A stretch of 64,000 bases of DNA from a candidate division SR1 bacterium Aalborg_AAW-1 (GCA_001007975.1 CP011268.1:310001-374000); one strand, 5' to 3'; positions 47,723 through 58,440 are shown, counted from the stretch's first letter. Translations and numbers: made by a program. Notes: generated from the sequence alone by a model not told the origin.

Positions 47723-47986
47723 TTATGCTTGTGCTTTGTTAAAAGTTTTTGCAACAAGTGCTTTTCTTCTTGCTGCAGTATTTTTATGTAGAATACCTTT
47801 TTTCAAAGCTTTATCAATTCTTGCATATACTGTATTAACATCTTCCTGTGAAAGAGCTTCTTTTTTAGCAACTTTCTTATTAAAAATATTCAAAGAGATT
47901 TTGAGATCATCTTTAAATTTTTTATTAACAAGTCTTTTTTTATTAGACTGACGCATAGCTTTTTTAGCTGAAGATGTTATTGGCAT
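47723..47986 (-). CDS. rpsT: 30S ribosomal protein S20
   Basis: S20 binds the 5' domain of 16S rRNA. The 87 basic residues begin MPITSSAKKAMRQSNKKRL and continue with KVAKKEALSQEDVNTVYARIDKAL and NTAARRKALV, the typical three-helix S20. No UGA codon is used. The ATG at 47986 is chosen over an in-frame TTG two codons upstream. It is embedded in the tRNA array between tRNA-Asn and tRNA-Thr and on the same strand, so it is likely co-transcribed with them from the promoter at 48132. Confidence 0.93.
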   Translation of the reverse strand: MPITSSAKKAMRQSNKKRLVNKKFKDDLKISLNIFNKKVAKKEALSQEDVNTVYARIDKALKKGILHKNTAARRKALVAKTFNKAQA

Positions 47987-48029
47987 GTACAAGAAGAAAA
48001 CTAGAGATTAAATAAGAATAATACTAACA

Positions 48030-48102
48030 CTCCGAGGATCGGACTCGAACCGATGACCCAGTGGTTAACAGCCACTTGCTCTACCGACTGAGCTACCTCG
48101 GA
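48030..48102 (-). tRNA. tRNA-Asn(GTT)
   Basis: Acceptor TCCGAGG/CCTCGGA, anticodon loop CTGTTAA between AGTGG and CCACT, T-arm ATCGGTTCGAGTCCGAT. CCA not encoded. Confidence 0.95.
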
Positions 48103-48131
48103 ACAATAAGGTCGGCATAAACGTAAACATA

Positions 48132-48159
48132 TGTATAAGAATTTACTACTGTATTTCAA
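48132..48159 (-). promoter_or_regulatory. Promoter inside the tRNA array (tRNA-Asn, rpsT and beyond)
   Basis: Minus strand CTCTTGAAAT (TTGAAA 48154-48159), 16-nt spacer, TATACA (48132-48137), 30 nt before tRNA-Asn. Confidence 0.6.
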
Positions 48160-48174
48160 GAGATTTATTACATT

Positions 48175-48247
48175 CTCGGAAAGAAGGACTCGAACCTTCA
48201 ACCTTCTGATTCAGAGTCAGATGCTCTACCAATTAAGCTATTTCCGA
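48175..48247 (-). tRNA. tRNA-Gln(CTG)
   Basis: Acceptor TCGGAAA/TTTCCGA, anticodon loop CTCTGAA between TCTGA and TCAGA, T-arm GAAGGTTCGAGTCCTTC. CCA not encoded. Confidence 0.93.
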
Positions 48248-48312
48248 ATCTCATAGAATGGGTCAAAGTTCATCTCATATATTACACAAGAGTATAATAA
48301 TGTATAAGTCTT

Positions 48313-48375
48313 TGTGGAATTACTGGAGACAGGATATATCTCGAGGAACGAGAATACTTGAACCCACACACAGCA
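48313..48375 (-). pseudogene. Decayed tRNA-Leu 3' half with a 22-nt insert
   Basis: Plus-strand TGGAATTACTGGAGACAGGA, then CTTGAACCC...CAGCACTT, copies the 3' part and flank of tRNA-Leu (48394 onward: TGGAATTACCGGGGACAGGA, then CTTGAACC). Between the two halves lies a 22-nt block (48335-48356, TATCTCGAGGAACGAGAATA within it) that forms a hairpin. Confidence 0.65.
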
Positions 48376-48402
48376 CTTACCTTTTCAAATGTTTTATGGA
48401 AT

Positions 48403-48484
48403 TACCGGGGACAGGACTTGAACCTGCACACCGTAAAGCACTTGGTTCTAAGCCAAGCATGTCTACCAATTCCATCACCCCGGC
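48403..48484 (-). tRNA. tRNA-Leu(TAG)
   Basis: 82 nt with acceptor GCCGGGG/CCCCGGT, anticodon loop CTTAGAA between CTTGG and CCAAG, and the long class II variable arm TGCTTTACGGTGTG. CCA not encoded. Confidence 0.95.
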
Positions 48485-48512
48485 ACACAAACAAGATAAC
48501 AATATAATTTAC

Positions 48513-48584
48513 TTGCGGGGGCAGGAATTGAACCTGCTATCTTCGGGTTATGAGCCCGACGAGATACCGTTTCTCCACCCCGCA
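48513..48584 (-). tRNA. Initiator tRNA-fMet(CAT)
   Basis: Anticodon stem GTCGGG/CCCGA with the three initiator G-C pairs around CTCATAA, T-arm GCAGGTTCAATTCCTGC. The first pair is weak (U1-A72 instead of the bacterial C1xA72 mismatch). Substrate of Fmt. Confidence 0.92.
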
Positions 48585-48605
48585 ATACATAATTACTAAT
48601 ATCAA

Positions 48606-48679
48606 TGGCTGGGAAACCAGGATTCGAACCTGGACGGACGGCTTCAAAGGCCGCTATCCTACCATTAGATGATTTCCCA
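48606..48679 (-). tRNA. tRNA-Gln(TTG)
   Basis: Acceptor TGGGAAA/TTTCCCA, anticodon loop CTTTGAA between GCGGC and GCCGT, T-arm CCAGGTTCGAATCCTGG, discriminator G and encoded CCA. First gene of the array. Confidence 0.94.
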
Positions 48680-48734
48680 CTATTGTATATGTAACAAAAA
48701 CAAAGCAAATAATGCTTTGACAATGCAGTAGATA

Positions 48735-48762
48735 ATAGTATATATTTACCATTCTATTGCAA
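48735..48762 (-). promoter_or_regulatory. Promoter of the tRNA array
   Basis: Minus strand CTCTTGCAAT (TTGCAA 48757-48762), 16-nt spacer, TACTAT (48735-48740), about 55 nt before tRNA-Gln(TTG). Confidence 0.6.
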
Positions 48763-48788
48763 GAGAAAATCAACTATTTTGTTCTATT

Positions 48789-49940
48789 ATGATAAACACC
48801 ATGAAAATTCAATTCATCTATGTGTGAAGATTAGATAAAGAAAAGGGCATAGAACATCTTATATATGCAACTGAAAAGCTCATTAAGAACAATATGGTAT
48901 TTGCTCTTCATATCTATGGCAAAGGTCAATATGATGAAGAAGTGCAACAACTTGCAAGCAAATATCCCCATCATGTTCATTATTATGGATGGATGAAAAA
49001 AAATGATATCATACCTTACTGGAAGACTATGGATTTCTTTATTATGCCATCACAATTTTTGGAAACATTTGGACTTACAGCATGTGAATCACTCCTCTGT
49101 TGAGTGCCCGTCATAGGAAATAAAAAATGATGACTCATTCCTTTTATAGATAACACACTTAATCTACAATCTGCTCCAGGAAGTACTGATGGTGAAAAAC
49201 TTGCTCATATCATAAAATCTCTTATTACTCATACCACAACAAAAGATCATTTCTCTTCACTTATTAGACAAACCCAAACATCATACTCTAAAACAACACG
49301 ATATAGTCAGATACAAGCTCTTTTACCCGAACGAGAACCAGTACTCTATATTAGTGATTATATCAACTATAATGGTGGTGGTATCGAAACTCATATTCAT
49401 GATAGCATAACAATTCTTTGACAACAAGATCACGACACCAAACTCTACTGACATCAAGCACCTACATGAAAATTTGCTCTTCTCAAAAAGCTAGCCATTA
49501 TGGCAATAAGTATTTTCAATATTCCTGACACCATCAAGATAAAAAAGAAGATAAAAAAATGAAAGACCTGACTGATATGGCGACATAGTATCTCAAGAGT
49601 AATAGGTTGGCTTCCTGTAGCATGTTCTGATCACAATAACCAAATAATATCGCATCATGAGCTTGGACTTTTTCATCCCTATCCAAGCAAAACTCATGAG
49701 ATTGATCAAATTCCTAAAGCATGGTCATTATCGAGTTTTATACAAGCATGAAATTCAAAAAATCCTATTACAATAGCATCGATTATAGGAAAATTTTGTC
49801 TTGTACGACTTATCCATAAACAGTTGAAAAAGAAAGTCAAAACCCATATAGTTCCATCAGAACGGATGATTGATATGGTAAAACAACGACATCCATACGC
49901 AAATGTAGTATGTATACCTCATTTTGTAGATATAGAGTAA
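48789..49940 (+). CDS. GT-B (GT4-like) glycosyltransferase with its halves in swapped order
   Basis: A 383-residue protein in one frame. Residues about 5-170 are a GT4 C-terminal, donor-binding domain: IQFIYVGRLDKEKGIEHLI, FALHIYGKG, HYYGWMKKNDIIPYW, MPSQFLETFGLTACESLLCG with the donor-binding ExxE-type loop, VIGNKKGG. Residues about 183-383 are a GT4 N-terminal, acceptor domain: LYISDYINYNGGGIETHIHD, ending HIVPSERMIDMV....VVCIPHFVDIE, which in normal enzymes directly precedes YVGRL. The order is thus C-N instead of N-C, cut at the interdomain linker. Several UGA glycines. Start 48789 or 48801. Probably acts on lipid-linked sugars with the WecA-like next gene. Confidence 0.78.
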
Positions 49941-49965
49941 ACTTTAGTTGTTGTTATTATGAAAC

Positions 49966-51063
49966 ATGAATTTATGACGGGAAAACATCCTTTGAATTAT
50001 AGGAAGTCTCATTATTATACCATGGTTTTGACTTTGGTTTTTTGATAGATTAGGAATTATTGAACACAAAAAACGAGCTCAATACTACAAAAGAAAACCT
50101 GTGCCTAATGCACAATGAATTCGACTACGAGCTACTCTTATTATAATAATCTGAATATTAGGTCGAAACTATATAGATAATCAATATATGCTTATTTATT
50201 TATGAGCAATCACCCTGCTCTCTATAATTGCTACTATTGATCTCTTTAAACCTATTCCTTCATGGGTAAGATTACTCTTACAGATAAGCCTTTTTACAAT
50301 CATTGTAGTATATGGTGGAGTATCTATTGAAACCATTCGTGTCATTGGATGAGATGTTTCAATAACACAATGGATTGCAATCATAGGAAGCATTATTTGG
50401 TTCGGTGTATGTACCAATGCAATTAATTGGTTTGATGGAATACAAGGACAAGCAAGTTGAGTAACAGCAATTGGTTCATTCTCTCTTTGGGCAGTGGTAA
50501 CATTTATTGTCTTGCCAAGTTATACGGAGCTAACTCCTTATATTAGGGATCAAATTGAAATTACAAGAATAATAAGTTTCTCCTTATGATTAGTATCCAT
50601 CGTATATACTATGATAGAATACAAACCACTTTGACTCATTAGAGATATTGGAACAACAATTTTCTGATTTTCATTAGCATATCTTGCACTTTTAGGAGGA
50701 GCAAAAATCGGAACGCTCATTGTAACACTTTCTCTTGTACTTCTTGATATGATATGGGTCATTATCAATAGGCTAATCATTATGAAAAAGAATCCAATGA
50801 AATGAGATTATACCCACCTCCATCATAGACTAATTGCCAACGGACGAAATAGATCAGAAGTCAGATGGTTTGTATGGATACGATCAGCAATTCTAAGCGT
50901 ACTCATGCTTCTTCAGTGAACGAATAGTATTAATAAACGAATTATTCTTATCATGATGGCAATTCTTTTCTTTGGAATCAATATCTATATTTTCTGGATC
51001 AAAAAAGCTCCTACTGAAATGAAAGTAGAGTTTAATACTGAAGATGTCAATAAACTTGAATAA
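49966..51063 (+). CDS. WecA/MraY-type polyprenyl-phosphate sugar-1-phosphate transferase
   Basis: An integral membrane enzyme of 365 residues with about ten helices that moves an N-acetylhexosamine-1-phosphate from a UDP-sugar to the lipid carrier. Marks: FDRLGIIEHKKRAQ (family R.GI.D.P..R), ITLLSIIATIDLF (D-x motif), CTNAINWFDGIQGQASG (most have NA.N..DG.DGLA.G) and the basic loop THLHHRLI. It starts 25 nt after the glycosyltransferase stop. WecA and MraY cannot be told apart safely; the HxHHR-type HLHHRLI favours the WecA/TagO side. The convergent tsaB ends 8 nt away. Confidence 0.82.
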
Positions 51064-51070
51064 CCGTTAC

Positions 51071-51670
51071 TTATCCAATATTTGGCTCTATTCCATAAAT
51101 AGGGTCAATTTTTTGTACAGGAAGAAATATATCTGTACAGTCTAGACGAGAATCTTGATATGAGATCATAATTCTTCATTCTTCAAAAACTATAGTAATC
51201 TCTTGAGAACGCTCTGTAAAAAAAGGGAAATCACCGCCTACAAACCAATCTACAAAAAAATCTGGCCTGACTGCTTCCGTGTCAGCAAAGTTTTGTTTCG
51301 AGTAAGTACTATAATCATCATTCTCCAGATGTGAAATTCGAAAGTTTTTCCTTTGTCAAAAATAGATATATCCTGATATTGGTAAAATTCCTTGGAGATA
51401 CAAATATCTGAACAACGATATTTTATCAATAGTCATCAATTGGAGCGTTCATTTTGAAAGCGATCACATAAGATTTGCAATCAGAGCACCTACTCTCAAG
51501 TTCGTAAAAGAACCCGGTCAGTTAATAACATAAAGAGCAGTTGGACGATACTCCATATACAACTCAACAACTTGCTGTGTAAGATGCTCTTCTACCTGCT
51601 CAAATGGCAAAATAATCTGTTGATCACCAACAATAAGAATAATACGTTCTGCTCACAGATTGAGAATCAT
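51071..51670 (-). CDS. tsaB: TsaB-like t6A synthesis protein
   Basis: TsaB is the partner of TsaD in making threonylcarbamoyl-adenosine at position 37 of ANN-decoding tRNAs. The 199 residues contain YVINGPGSFTNLRVGALIANL, the diagnostic GPGSFTGLR-type motif (first Gly UGA), and the hsp70-like fold start MILNLGAERIILIVGD. The family's early Asp/Thr/Ser motif is not well conserved. It is convergent with the WecA-like gene. Length slightly below normal. Confidence 0.72.
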
Positions 51671-51754
51671 AGAAAAGAAAAAGAAGTAAACACATACTAT
51701 ATACACAAGTAGAAGTATAAGTCAATTCAATAACTCAGATAATACTATTAAAAT

Positions 51755-51782
51755 TATGACACTATGGTGAAATTATTATAAT
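51755..51782 (+). promoter_or_regulatory. Promoter of the VirB6-like genes
   Basis: TATGAC (51755-51760), 16-nt spacer, TATAAT (51777-51782), followed by the inverted repeat AATAGTATCACTACTATT; ATG at 51821. Confidence 0.45.
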
Positions 51783-51820
51783 AGTATCACTACTATTTAT
51801 TCATCTTCTATGATCCATCT

Positions 51821-54457
51821 ATGAATTTCCTTAGGATATATCATAAGACACGTTATTGGATATTACCACTCTTTATGATTGGGATACTACTATTTTTTTC
51901 TGATAATGTTTTCGCACAAGGAGCTGGGACGATTGCTACTGAAGGTAGCAAAACAGACTCTATCGCTGATGCCCTTTTCAATGGGATGTGATCATTACTC
52001 AACATTCTCTATATGATAACGCTACCAGTGCTTATTATAGCTGGCAAAGCCATGGACAATTCAATGGTATATGGAGAATTTATGAACCTTGATAAACCAC
52101 TCTATATGCTCTGGAACATGAGCAGAACACTGGCAAATTTTGCAATAGGATGAGTATTACTATGGAAAATTTTCAATTATATTTTTTCTAAAGAGACAGG
52201 AACACCAGCTATTTTGAAAGACATTATCATTAGGTGAACGCTCATTGTCTTATGAATTAATTTTTCATGGTTTGGGCTATGAGTACTCATAGACCTATCT
52301 ACTGTTGCGACCTATACACTTGGTGCTATGCCTTTATGAGCGATTAAAGAAATCAATAAAGATAAGGATATGCCTATTCTCTCTATTATGTCATTTTTTG
52401 ATTATCAATCGACAAATTCAAAAGCACAAGCAGGTATTCAGAAAAATATACCTCCATATATTTATTATAAACGATGAAACATCAATATCCCACCTTGTGC
52501 GAAAAATTATCATGGATTTATCATCTGACCAGAATATTATCCCACTCTTCCTAACAAAACCGATGTAAGTTTTACAGGTCGAAAAAAAGATGACACATCA
52601 AAACAATACTGTGCCCTTACACCACAGACACTAGCTGACATAACAAATCTAGAAAAACGAAAAACAGAAAATCTTTCTGCTATTGCACCAATCGAAAACA
52701 ATAAAGAAAGAAACTGAAAAATGAAAGACGTGATAAATTCACTCATGAACAGTACCTCTTGTAACACGAACATTACATTAACGGGAACAGCAGGAGGAAC
52801 TCACATCATAGCTGCTAATAATATACAACAATTATGACTTAGTTGAACACTTCAATTTGGAGATGGACAAAAAACATCCTACACCTTCTGTAGTACTGCA
52901 GCCAACTCAAACGATAAACTCACCATCACTCACAATGCATACAATAACAATGATCGAACGAAAGTATTTTTGAAAGGTGGTGAAGAACCATATAGCACTG
53001 AAGAATCACAAACACTCAACAATCTTGTCAATCAATCACAAGGAATGGTAGGTCCATTTGTTACACTCTATATGACATTACTCGATTTTTCAAATCTATC
53101 AACGATTAATCAAGACAATCTCTCTCTTCAAAATTCTATTGGTGGTTTTACAGAATTCTTGCTCAAATCAGCAATTAGTGTTGCTGTGTTTATACCACTT
53201 GTTGCACTTGCTGCTACACTTATTATTAGAGTAGTACTTCTCCGAGCTATTATTGCATTTGTTCCTCTAGGCATCGTATTCTGGTGACTAGGAAAAGATA
53301 TTCCATGAGGATGAGGGTGAAGCATAAAACTTCCTGGGGTCTTATGATGAGCAAGTATTGATTCTAAAAATGCAGGAAGTAGTATTATCTGACTTATTTT
53401 TGCGCCTGTTCTCCCTGTATTTGCAATCAGTATCAGTCTTATTATCTTGCAGACACTGCAATTAGAAATGTGAAAGGCAATTTCAACAGAAAATAAAGGA
53501 CGACAATTTTTCTGAATTCAATCTGTGGTATCTACAACAGACCCAAACATCAGTTGTATAGATTTTTGGGGGATGCAAGAAACATGTTATAAGACAGATC
53601 CTAATACCGATAGTGGATCATGATTTGCTAATCTCATCCCATGGTTGTTTGTAAATATTTTTGGTATCTGACTAATGTGGATGATGGTCAAGGTATCATT
53701 GTCAAGTAGTTCTATCACGAAAGGAATCGGTGAAAATATTATCAATCTCTGAACAAAAGCACTATGAGCCATACCTATTCCAGGACTAACAATAGGATGA
53801 ACAAAAATCAGCACATCAACAGCACTGCAAGCTCCTTCTATGCTTACAAGAATAGCAAATCAATGAATAGACGAAAAATTAGCAAAAGAAAACAAAGCTA
53901 TCTATGACAAATTTGATAATAATGATAGTAATGCTAACACCAATTGATCACCTTCAGTTATTATCACCAAACCTAAAGAAACAAAAGAAGCATTTATCAA
54001 ACAAGCAGCCCAAAAAAACAATAACTATATACAAGCATTCTCTACATCACTCAAAGAATCATGAGATATAAAAGCTGCAGAAAATCTATCAAAACTCAGC
54101 ATAGCAGATCAATCGCAGGAAACATTAAAGTTTCTTGAAAGTTTTGAGAAAGAACAACAAGACAAAATAAATAAGAACAATCTTAACATACAAAAAGACA
54201 ATCTCATCAAACAAATCCTAGAACCACAACTGAAAGCAATATATGACGAAAAAGATGAAAATACCAAAAAAAACCTACTGGATAATCTGAAAACTCAAAT
54301 AGAAAATACTGACAATAAACTCTGATGAGCTGATAAAGCAAAAAGTCTCTTTAGCACAAATCCAACATATAGTGATATACTGAACAAGCTCTTTAGCACA
54401 AATCGTAACTCAACCACAGGACAACAAAATACCCCACAACAAAATCCAACTTCATAA
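51821..54457 (+). CDS. VirB6/TrbL-like membrane protein with signal peptide, 878 aa
   Basis: An N-terminal signal-like helix (LFMIGILLFFSDNVFAQG) is followed by membrane helices and the stretch MVYGEFMNLDKPLYMLWNMSR, which recurs almost unchanged in the next gene. A soluble part with Cys residues (PPYIYYKRGNINIPPCAKNY) occupies about residues 200-410, then come a VirB6-like block of helices (SAISVAVFIPLVALAATLIIRV) and a charged helical C-terminal tail rich in Lys/Asn/Gln. The topology resembles T4SS inner-membrane channel proteins. UGA glycines are very frequent. No hit can be named with certainty; the TraG-like ATPase at 1143 fits as a partner. Confidence 0.6.
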
Positions 54458-54500
54458 AATACCAACACATAAGATATTTCTATTATAAGAATAACCAACC

Positions 54501-56507
54501 ATGCGCTCTATTACAAAATCCATATTTCCATATAAATACATCATAGCCATCGTGCTTATGGTAATTTTATGGACATCGAATGTATGGGCACAATCTCCAG
54601 AAACACTTTGTCCAACTGACACTACCGAACAAGTTACGAGTTTATTAAATATTATACTTACTTTTCTTTCATGGATATGGATAGTCCTTGCTACGCTTGC
54701 AGGTAAATTAATGACCAATGGTTTCGTCTATGGAGAGTTTATGAATCTTGATAAAGTGCTCTATTATCTCTGGAATATGAGTAGAACATTTGCAAACTTT
54801 CTGATTGTTTGATTATTATTGTATACTATCATTAGCAAAGCACTAAAAGGAACATTGAATGGAGGAGAAATCGTTGAATTTATTGTAAAAAAACTGATAC
54901 TTTGAGTCATACTCATCAATGCAAGCTGGTTTATCATAGGAGCGATGGTTGATATCAGTACTATTGTTACATCTGCTGCTGCTTCATTACCAAGCTCGTA
55001 TGTCGCATCGAATTGACAGAATATGAGGGATACTATTACCCAATCATTACAAATCCATGGACCAAGCAAAAAAATAACATATAATCTCTGAACCAGTATC
55101 TGTAGTTCTCTCAAAGCTGCAGAAACATCACCCTCATCAAATAGCAATACGTCACAAAATACAGATATCAATACCCTCTTAGATATGGTATTGCCAAATG
55201 AAACAAGTGTTTCCTGACCGCTGTTATATTTATGAGTGAGTGTTTTTCAGATTCAAAACTTCCTGAATAACACAAACAATCCTAAAGCCATCATTGACAA
55301 CCTTTTTGTGGTAGGAGTAAGATTGGCCATTACTCTCATGTTTACCTTTGCTCTTATTCTTCTCATCATAGTCAATATTTTTAGACTCGTAACAATATGG
55401 TTTGCTGTAGCATTTGGTCCAATCCTTATTTTACTTACCTTAAACTCACAAGAGAAACTTTTATGATCACTATGAGAGAAATTCTCAATTGAAAGCATCA
55501 CAAAAGCAATTTTTGCACCAGTAATAGCAGTGGCTATGTTGAGTCTTTGACTGATTGTCATTGTTATTATGCAAAATTTTTTGCAACTCAATACGAATAT
55601 AGAATGGTGAGATGCCTATGTCTCATCAAGCACACAATGATCTCGTATCGGTGTGACTAATATTTTTGATACGATGATTGCAGGTGATATTCTCTGAGAA
55701 GAAAATCAAACAGGAGCAATGATCAAAAATACTTTTAGTAATATACTCCTTATTATTTTTACTCTCTTTATTCTTTATGGCATAACGCAGCTTCTTACAA
55801 AATTTCTTGCAAAATGATTTGGGGCAGAAACTGTGAAAAGTATTGCTGATTTATGAGGTAAGGCATTATGATCTATCCCTATGATTCCAACATCTCAATG
55901 AGCTATTAGTATAGGATGAGCAATGAAATGATTAGAGAGAATGACAGATGATTTCAAAGGGAAACTCTCTCTATCTTCAAGAGATAGTGATGAAGCACTA
56001 GAAAACAAATTTAGAGAGATGATGGGAATGGAGGTAAAAATACCATATAATGATCTTAAGCCTCTTAAACAACTTACTAAAGACCTTTCTAAAAAAGAAA
56101 ACATAACAACATCAACCTATAATAACATCAACAAAGAAATAAGTAAAATCATTGGGAAAGGGAAATATACGACCAAATCCATCCCAATCTCTAAAATGCA
56201 ACAAATTCCAGATACGATACAAGCATTATTTAAAAGTATGGCAGAAAATAATATTACACCTAGAGACCTCTTATGATCAGAATACAGTAATAACAAATTA
56301 GAATGACGAACAGATAATTGATGAATACAAGAATTTATTGAAAAAAATTATAAAAATAATAAAAAGTTCTTTAATAAAATATATAGTGATATAGGAGGAG
56401 ATGCAGATTATATCAGTACCAGAAATGGTAAATGATTCTGGGATGAAAAGGTAAAATGGGCGGTCTCATCATCACCTCAAACTACGCCTTCATCACCTAA
56501 TCCATAA
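54501..56507 (+). CDS. VirB6/TrbL-like membrane protein, paralogue, 668 aa
   Basis: Signal peptide (IIAIVLMVILWTSNVWAQ), helix with LLNIILTFLSWIWIVLATLAGKLM, then FVYGEFMNLDKVLYYLWNMSR, shared with the upstream gene. Further helix pairs (LAITLMFTFALILLIIVNIF, AVAFGPILILLTLNS) resemble the conserved core of VirB6/TrbL, with a soluble insert between, and a charged C-terminal cytoplasmic tail. UGA codons abound. It lies 43 nt after its paralogue and is probably co-transcribed; together they look like two subunits of a secretion or pilus channel. Confidence 0.6.
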
Positions 56508-56566
56508 TAATCAGACTATATCTTGCAAAAAACATAACAATATCTATAACTTTCTTACTGAATATG

Positions 56567-56581
56567 GACACGAACCGTGTC
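56567..56581. repeat. Palindrome upstream of cysS
   Basis: GACACG-AAC-CGTGTC, a perfect 6-bp stem. Its complement (CCTGACACGGTTCGTGTC) is nearly the same as the palindrome inside holA at 30710-30727, so both belong to one repeat family. It could also act as a hairpin in the cysS leader. Confidence 0.55.
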
Positions 56582-56611
56582 AGGAAGAAGGTTTTTATGT
56601 AAACAAATAGT

Positions 56612-57937
56612 ATGAAAAGGAAACTCAAACTGTATAATACACTCAATCACTCACTCCAAGAATTCGAACCTATTGATTCCAATAATGTGCGTATCTATAG
56701 CTGTGGACCAACGGTGTATGGAGCACCACATCTGGGGAATATGAGAAAATATTTTCTCGATGATGTGTTAAAAAATACGATCAAACATATTCTCTGATAC
56801 CCTACTACTCATGTAGTGAATATTACTGATGTAGGACATCTAACTGATGATGGCGATCATGGGGAAGACAAGATGGAAAAGTGAGCTCGTAGAGAGTGAC
56901 TTACGGCTCGAGATGTAGCGAAGAGATATGAAGAACTTTTTCATGACAACTGCAAAAAACTCCTCCTGACACCATTCGATGTGACGCCTCGTGCGACAGA
57001 ACATATCGCTGAACAAATAGCGATGGTACAAGACTTAGAATCGAAGTGATACACCTATATCATACCCGATGATGGAGTCTATATGGATACATCTAAAGTA
57101 AAAGATTATGCCATCCTTGTAGGACAAAAACATATCGATGGACTCAACAAGTGAGCCAGAATTGAAGACAATGGAAAGAAAAATATCACTGATTTTGCTC
57201 TCTGGAAGTTCAACACAACGGGAAACAAACGTGATATGGAACGAGAAAGTCCATGGTGAATCGGATTTCCTGGTTGGCATATCGAATGTAGTGCTATGAG
57301 TATTCGTTATCTTGGTAATCACTTCGATGTCCATACCTGAGGTATCGATCATATCCCTATCCATCATACCAATGAAATCGCTCAATCACAGTGTAGCACT
57401 GCTTCCACTCCTTGGGTCAATTATCGAGTACACTATCAGTTTCTGAATATTGATGGACAGAAGATTAGTAAATCAGTAGGAAATGTTGTCACTCTCGATG
57501 AAGTATTCGAGAGATGATACTCTGCACAAGATATTCGTTATTTTTTCTTCCAAGCCAATTATAGGTCATTTCAGGACTTTACTCGAGAGAATCTTCAAGC
57601 AGCCAGTAAGTGAAGAAAAAAACTCAAACTCGTCAATGACGATAACTATCCATTCGATGAGGTCATAGCGCCTCTCCTTGATGATCTCAACACACCTACA
57701 TTCCTAGCCAATCTTCAAAAGCACGGTATCTCAGAAAAGCTCAACACTATATTCCACCTGTATAAAGCAGAAAAAAAGATTGAGATTCCTGACGAGATTC
57801 AAGTCTTGGCTGAACAGAGACGACAAGCAAAGTCCAACAAAGATCGATCTACAGCAGATACTCTTAGAGATCAACTCGCACAGCTCGGACGAGAGATGAA
57901 TGATGGAAAAGATGGATATGAAATAGTTAAGAAATAA
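56612..57937 (+). CDS. cysS: Cysteinyl-tRNA synthetase
   Basis: CysRS charges tRNA-Cys. The 441 residues show [20 protein letters not shown] (first zinc Cys and HIGH as PHLGN), [21 protein letters not shown]-type [19 protein letters not shown] (zinc ligands), [18 protein letters not shown] and KISKSVGN (KMSKS). Glycines in GIGFPGW and TGGIDH are partly UGA. Slightly short at the C-terminus but otherwise normal. The leader contains the palindrome at 56567. Confidence 0.95.
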
Positions 57938-57958
57938 TAATTTATTATTTATATAAGT

Positions 57959-58198
57959 ATGGGCTTCAATCTTTGAAATATAGCAATGTGTGGGATAATG
58001 CTATGAGGCGGAATGATGATTTTATCTATCATTCTTATATTTATATCATTATTCATTGATTGGTTTAGTAAATATCATTTTCTTAATAATGTTTCTATCA
58101 CAATACTTGATATAGGAACATACATATTATACTCTGGACTTACATGCTTCTATATGTCTACAGATGGCTTTTGATGGTCTAACTACAGGAGAATATAA
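57959..58198 (+). CDS. Small membrane protein, 79 aa
   Basis: Not recognised. Two hydrophobic segments (IAMCGIMLGGMMILSIILIF and ISITILDIGTYILYSGLTCF) make a likely membrane hairpin; three UGA glycines. It starts 22 nt after cysS and overlaps the next ORF. Confidence 0.45.
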
Positions 58199-58370
58199 TC
58201 TAAAATATAGTAGATACTGAAATTCAAAAGTTCATTTTACTTGGGATGAAAATCCACTATGGTTTACTTTTCAAACTACTATGTTTGTTGGATTTTCTAT
58301 ATGGAGTATATATTTTTCGTGAAAACAATTTCGAGATTTTTATAAAAAAAATAAAACATCAGAAAAATAA
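58164..58370 (+). CDS. Small membrane protein, 68 aa
   Basis: Not recognised. MAFDGLTTGEYNLKYSRYGN is followed by one hydrophobic stretch (LWFTFQTTMFVGFSIWSIYF) and a basic tail (FRDFYKKNKTSEK). It overlaps the previous ORF by 35 nt in another frame; the two may be one gene with a frameshift or a translationally coupled pair. A terminator follows. Confidence 0.45.
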
Positions 58371-58389
58371 TCTATTACTAACAAAAAAC

Positions 58390-58430
58390 TATCAGCAATA
58401 CACCATATTGAGAAGCTGATAATTTTTTTA
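58390..58430 (+). terminator. Rho-independent terminator
   Basis: TATCAGC and GCTGATA form a 7-bp stem around an 18-nt loop, followed by a run of T. It closes the cysS group and lies before the convergent hisS. Confidence 0.75.
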
Positions 58431-58440
58431 ATTATTAATT

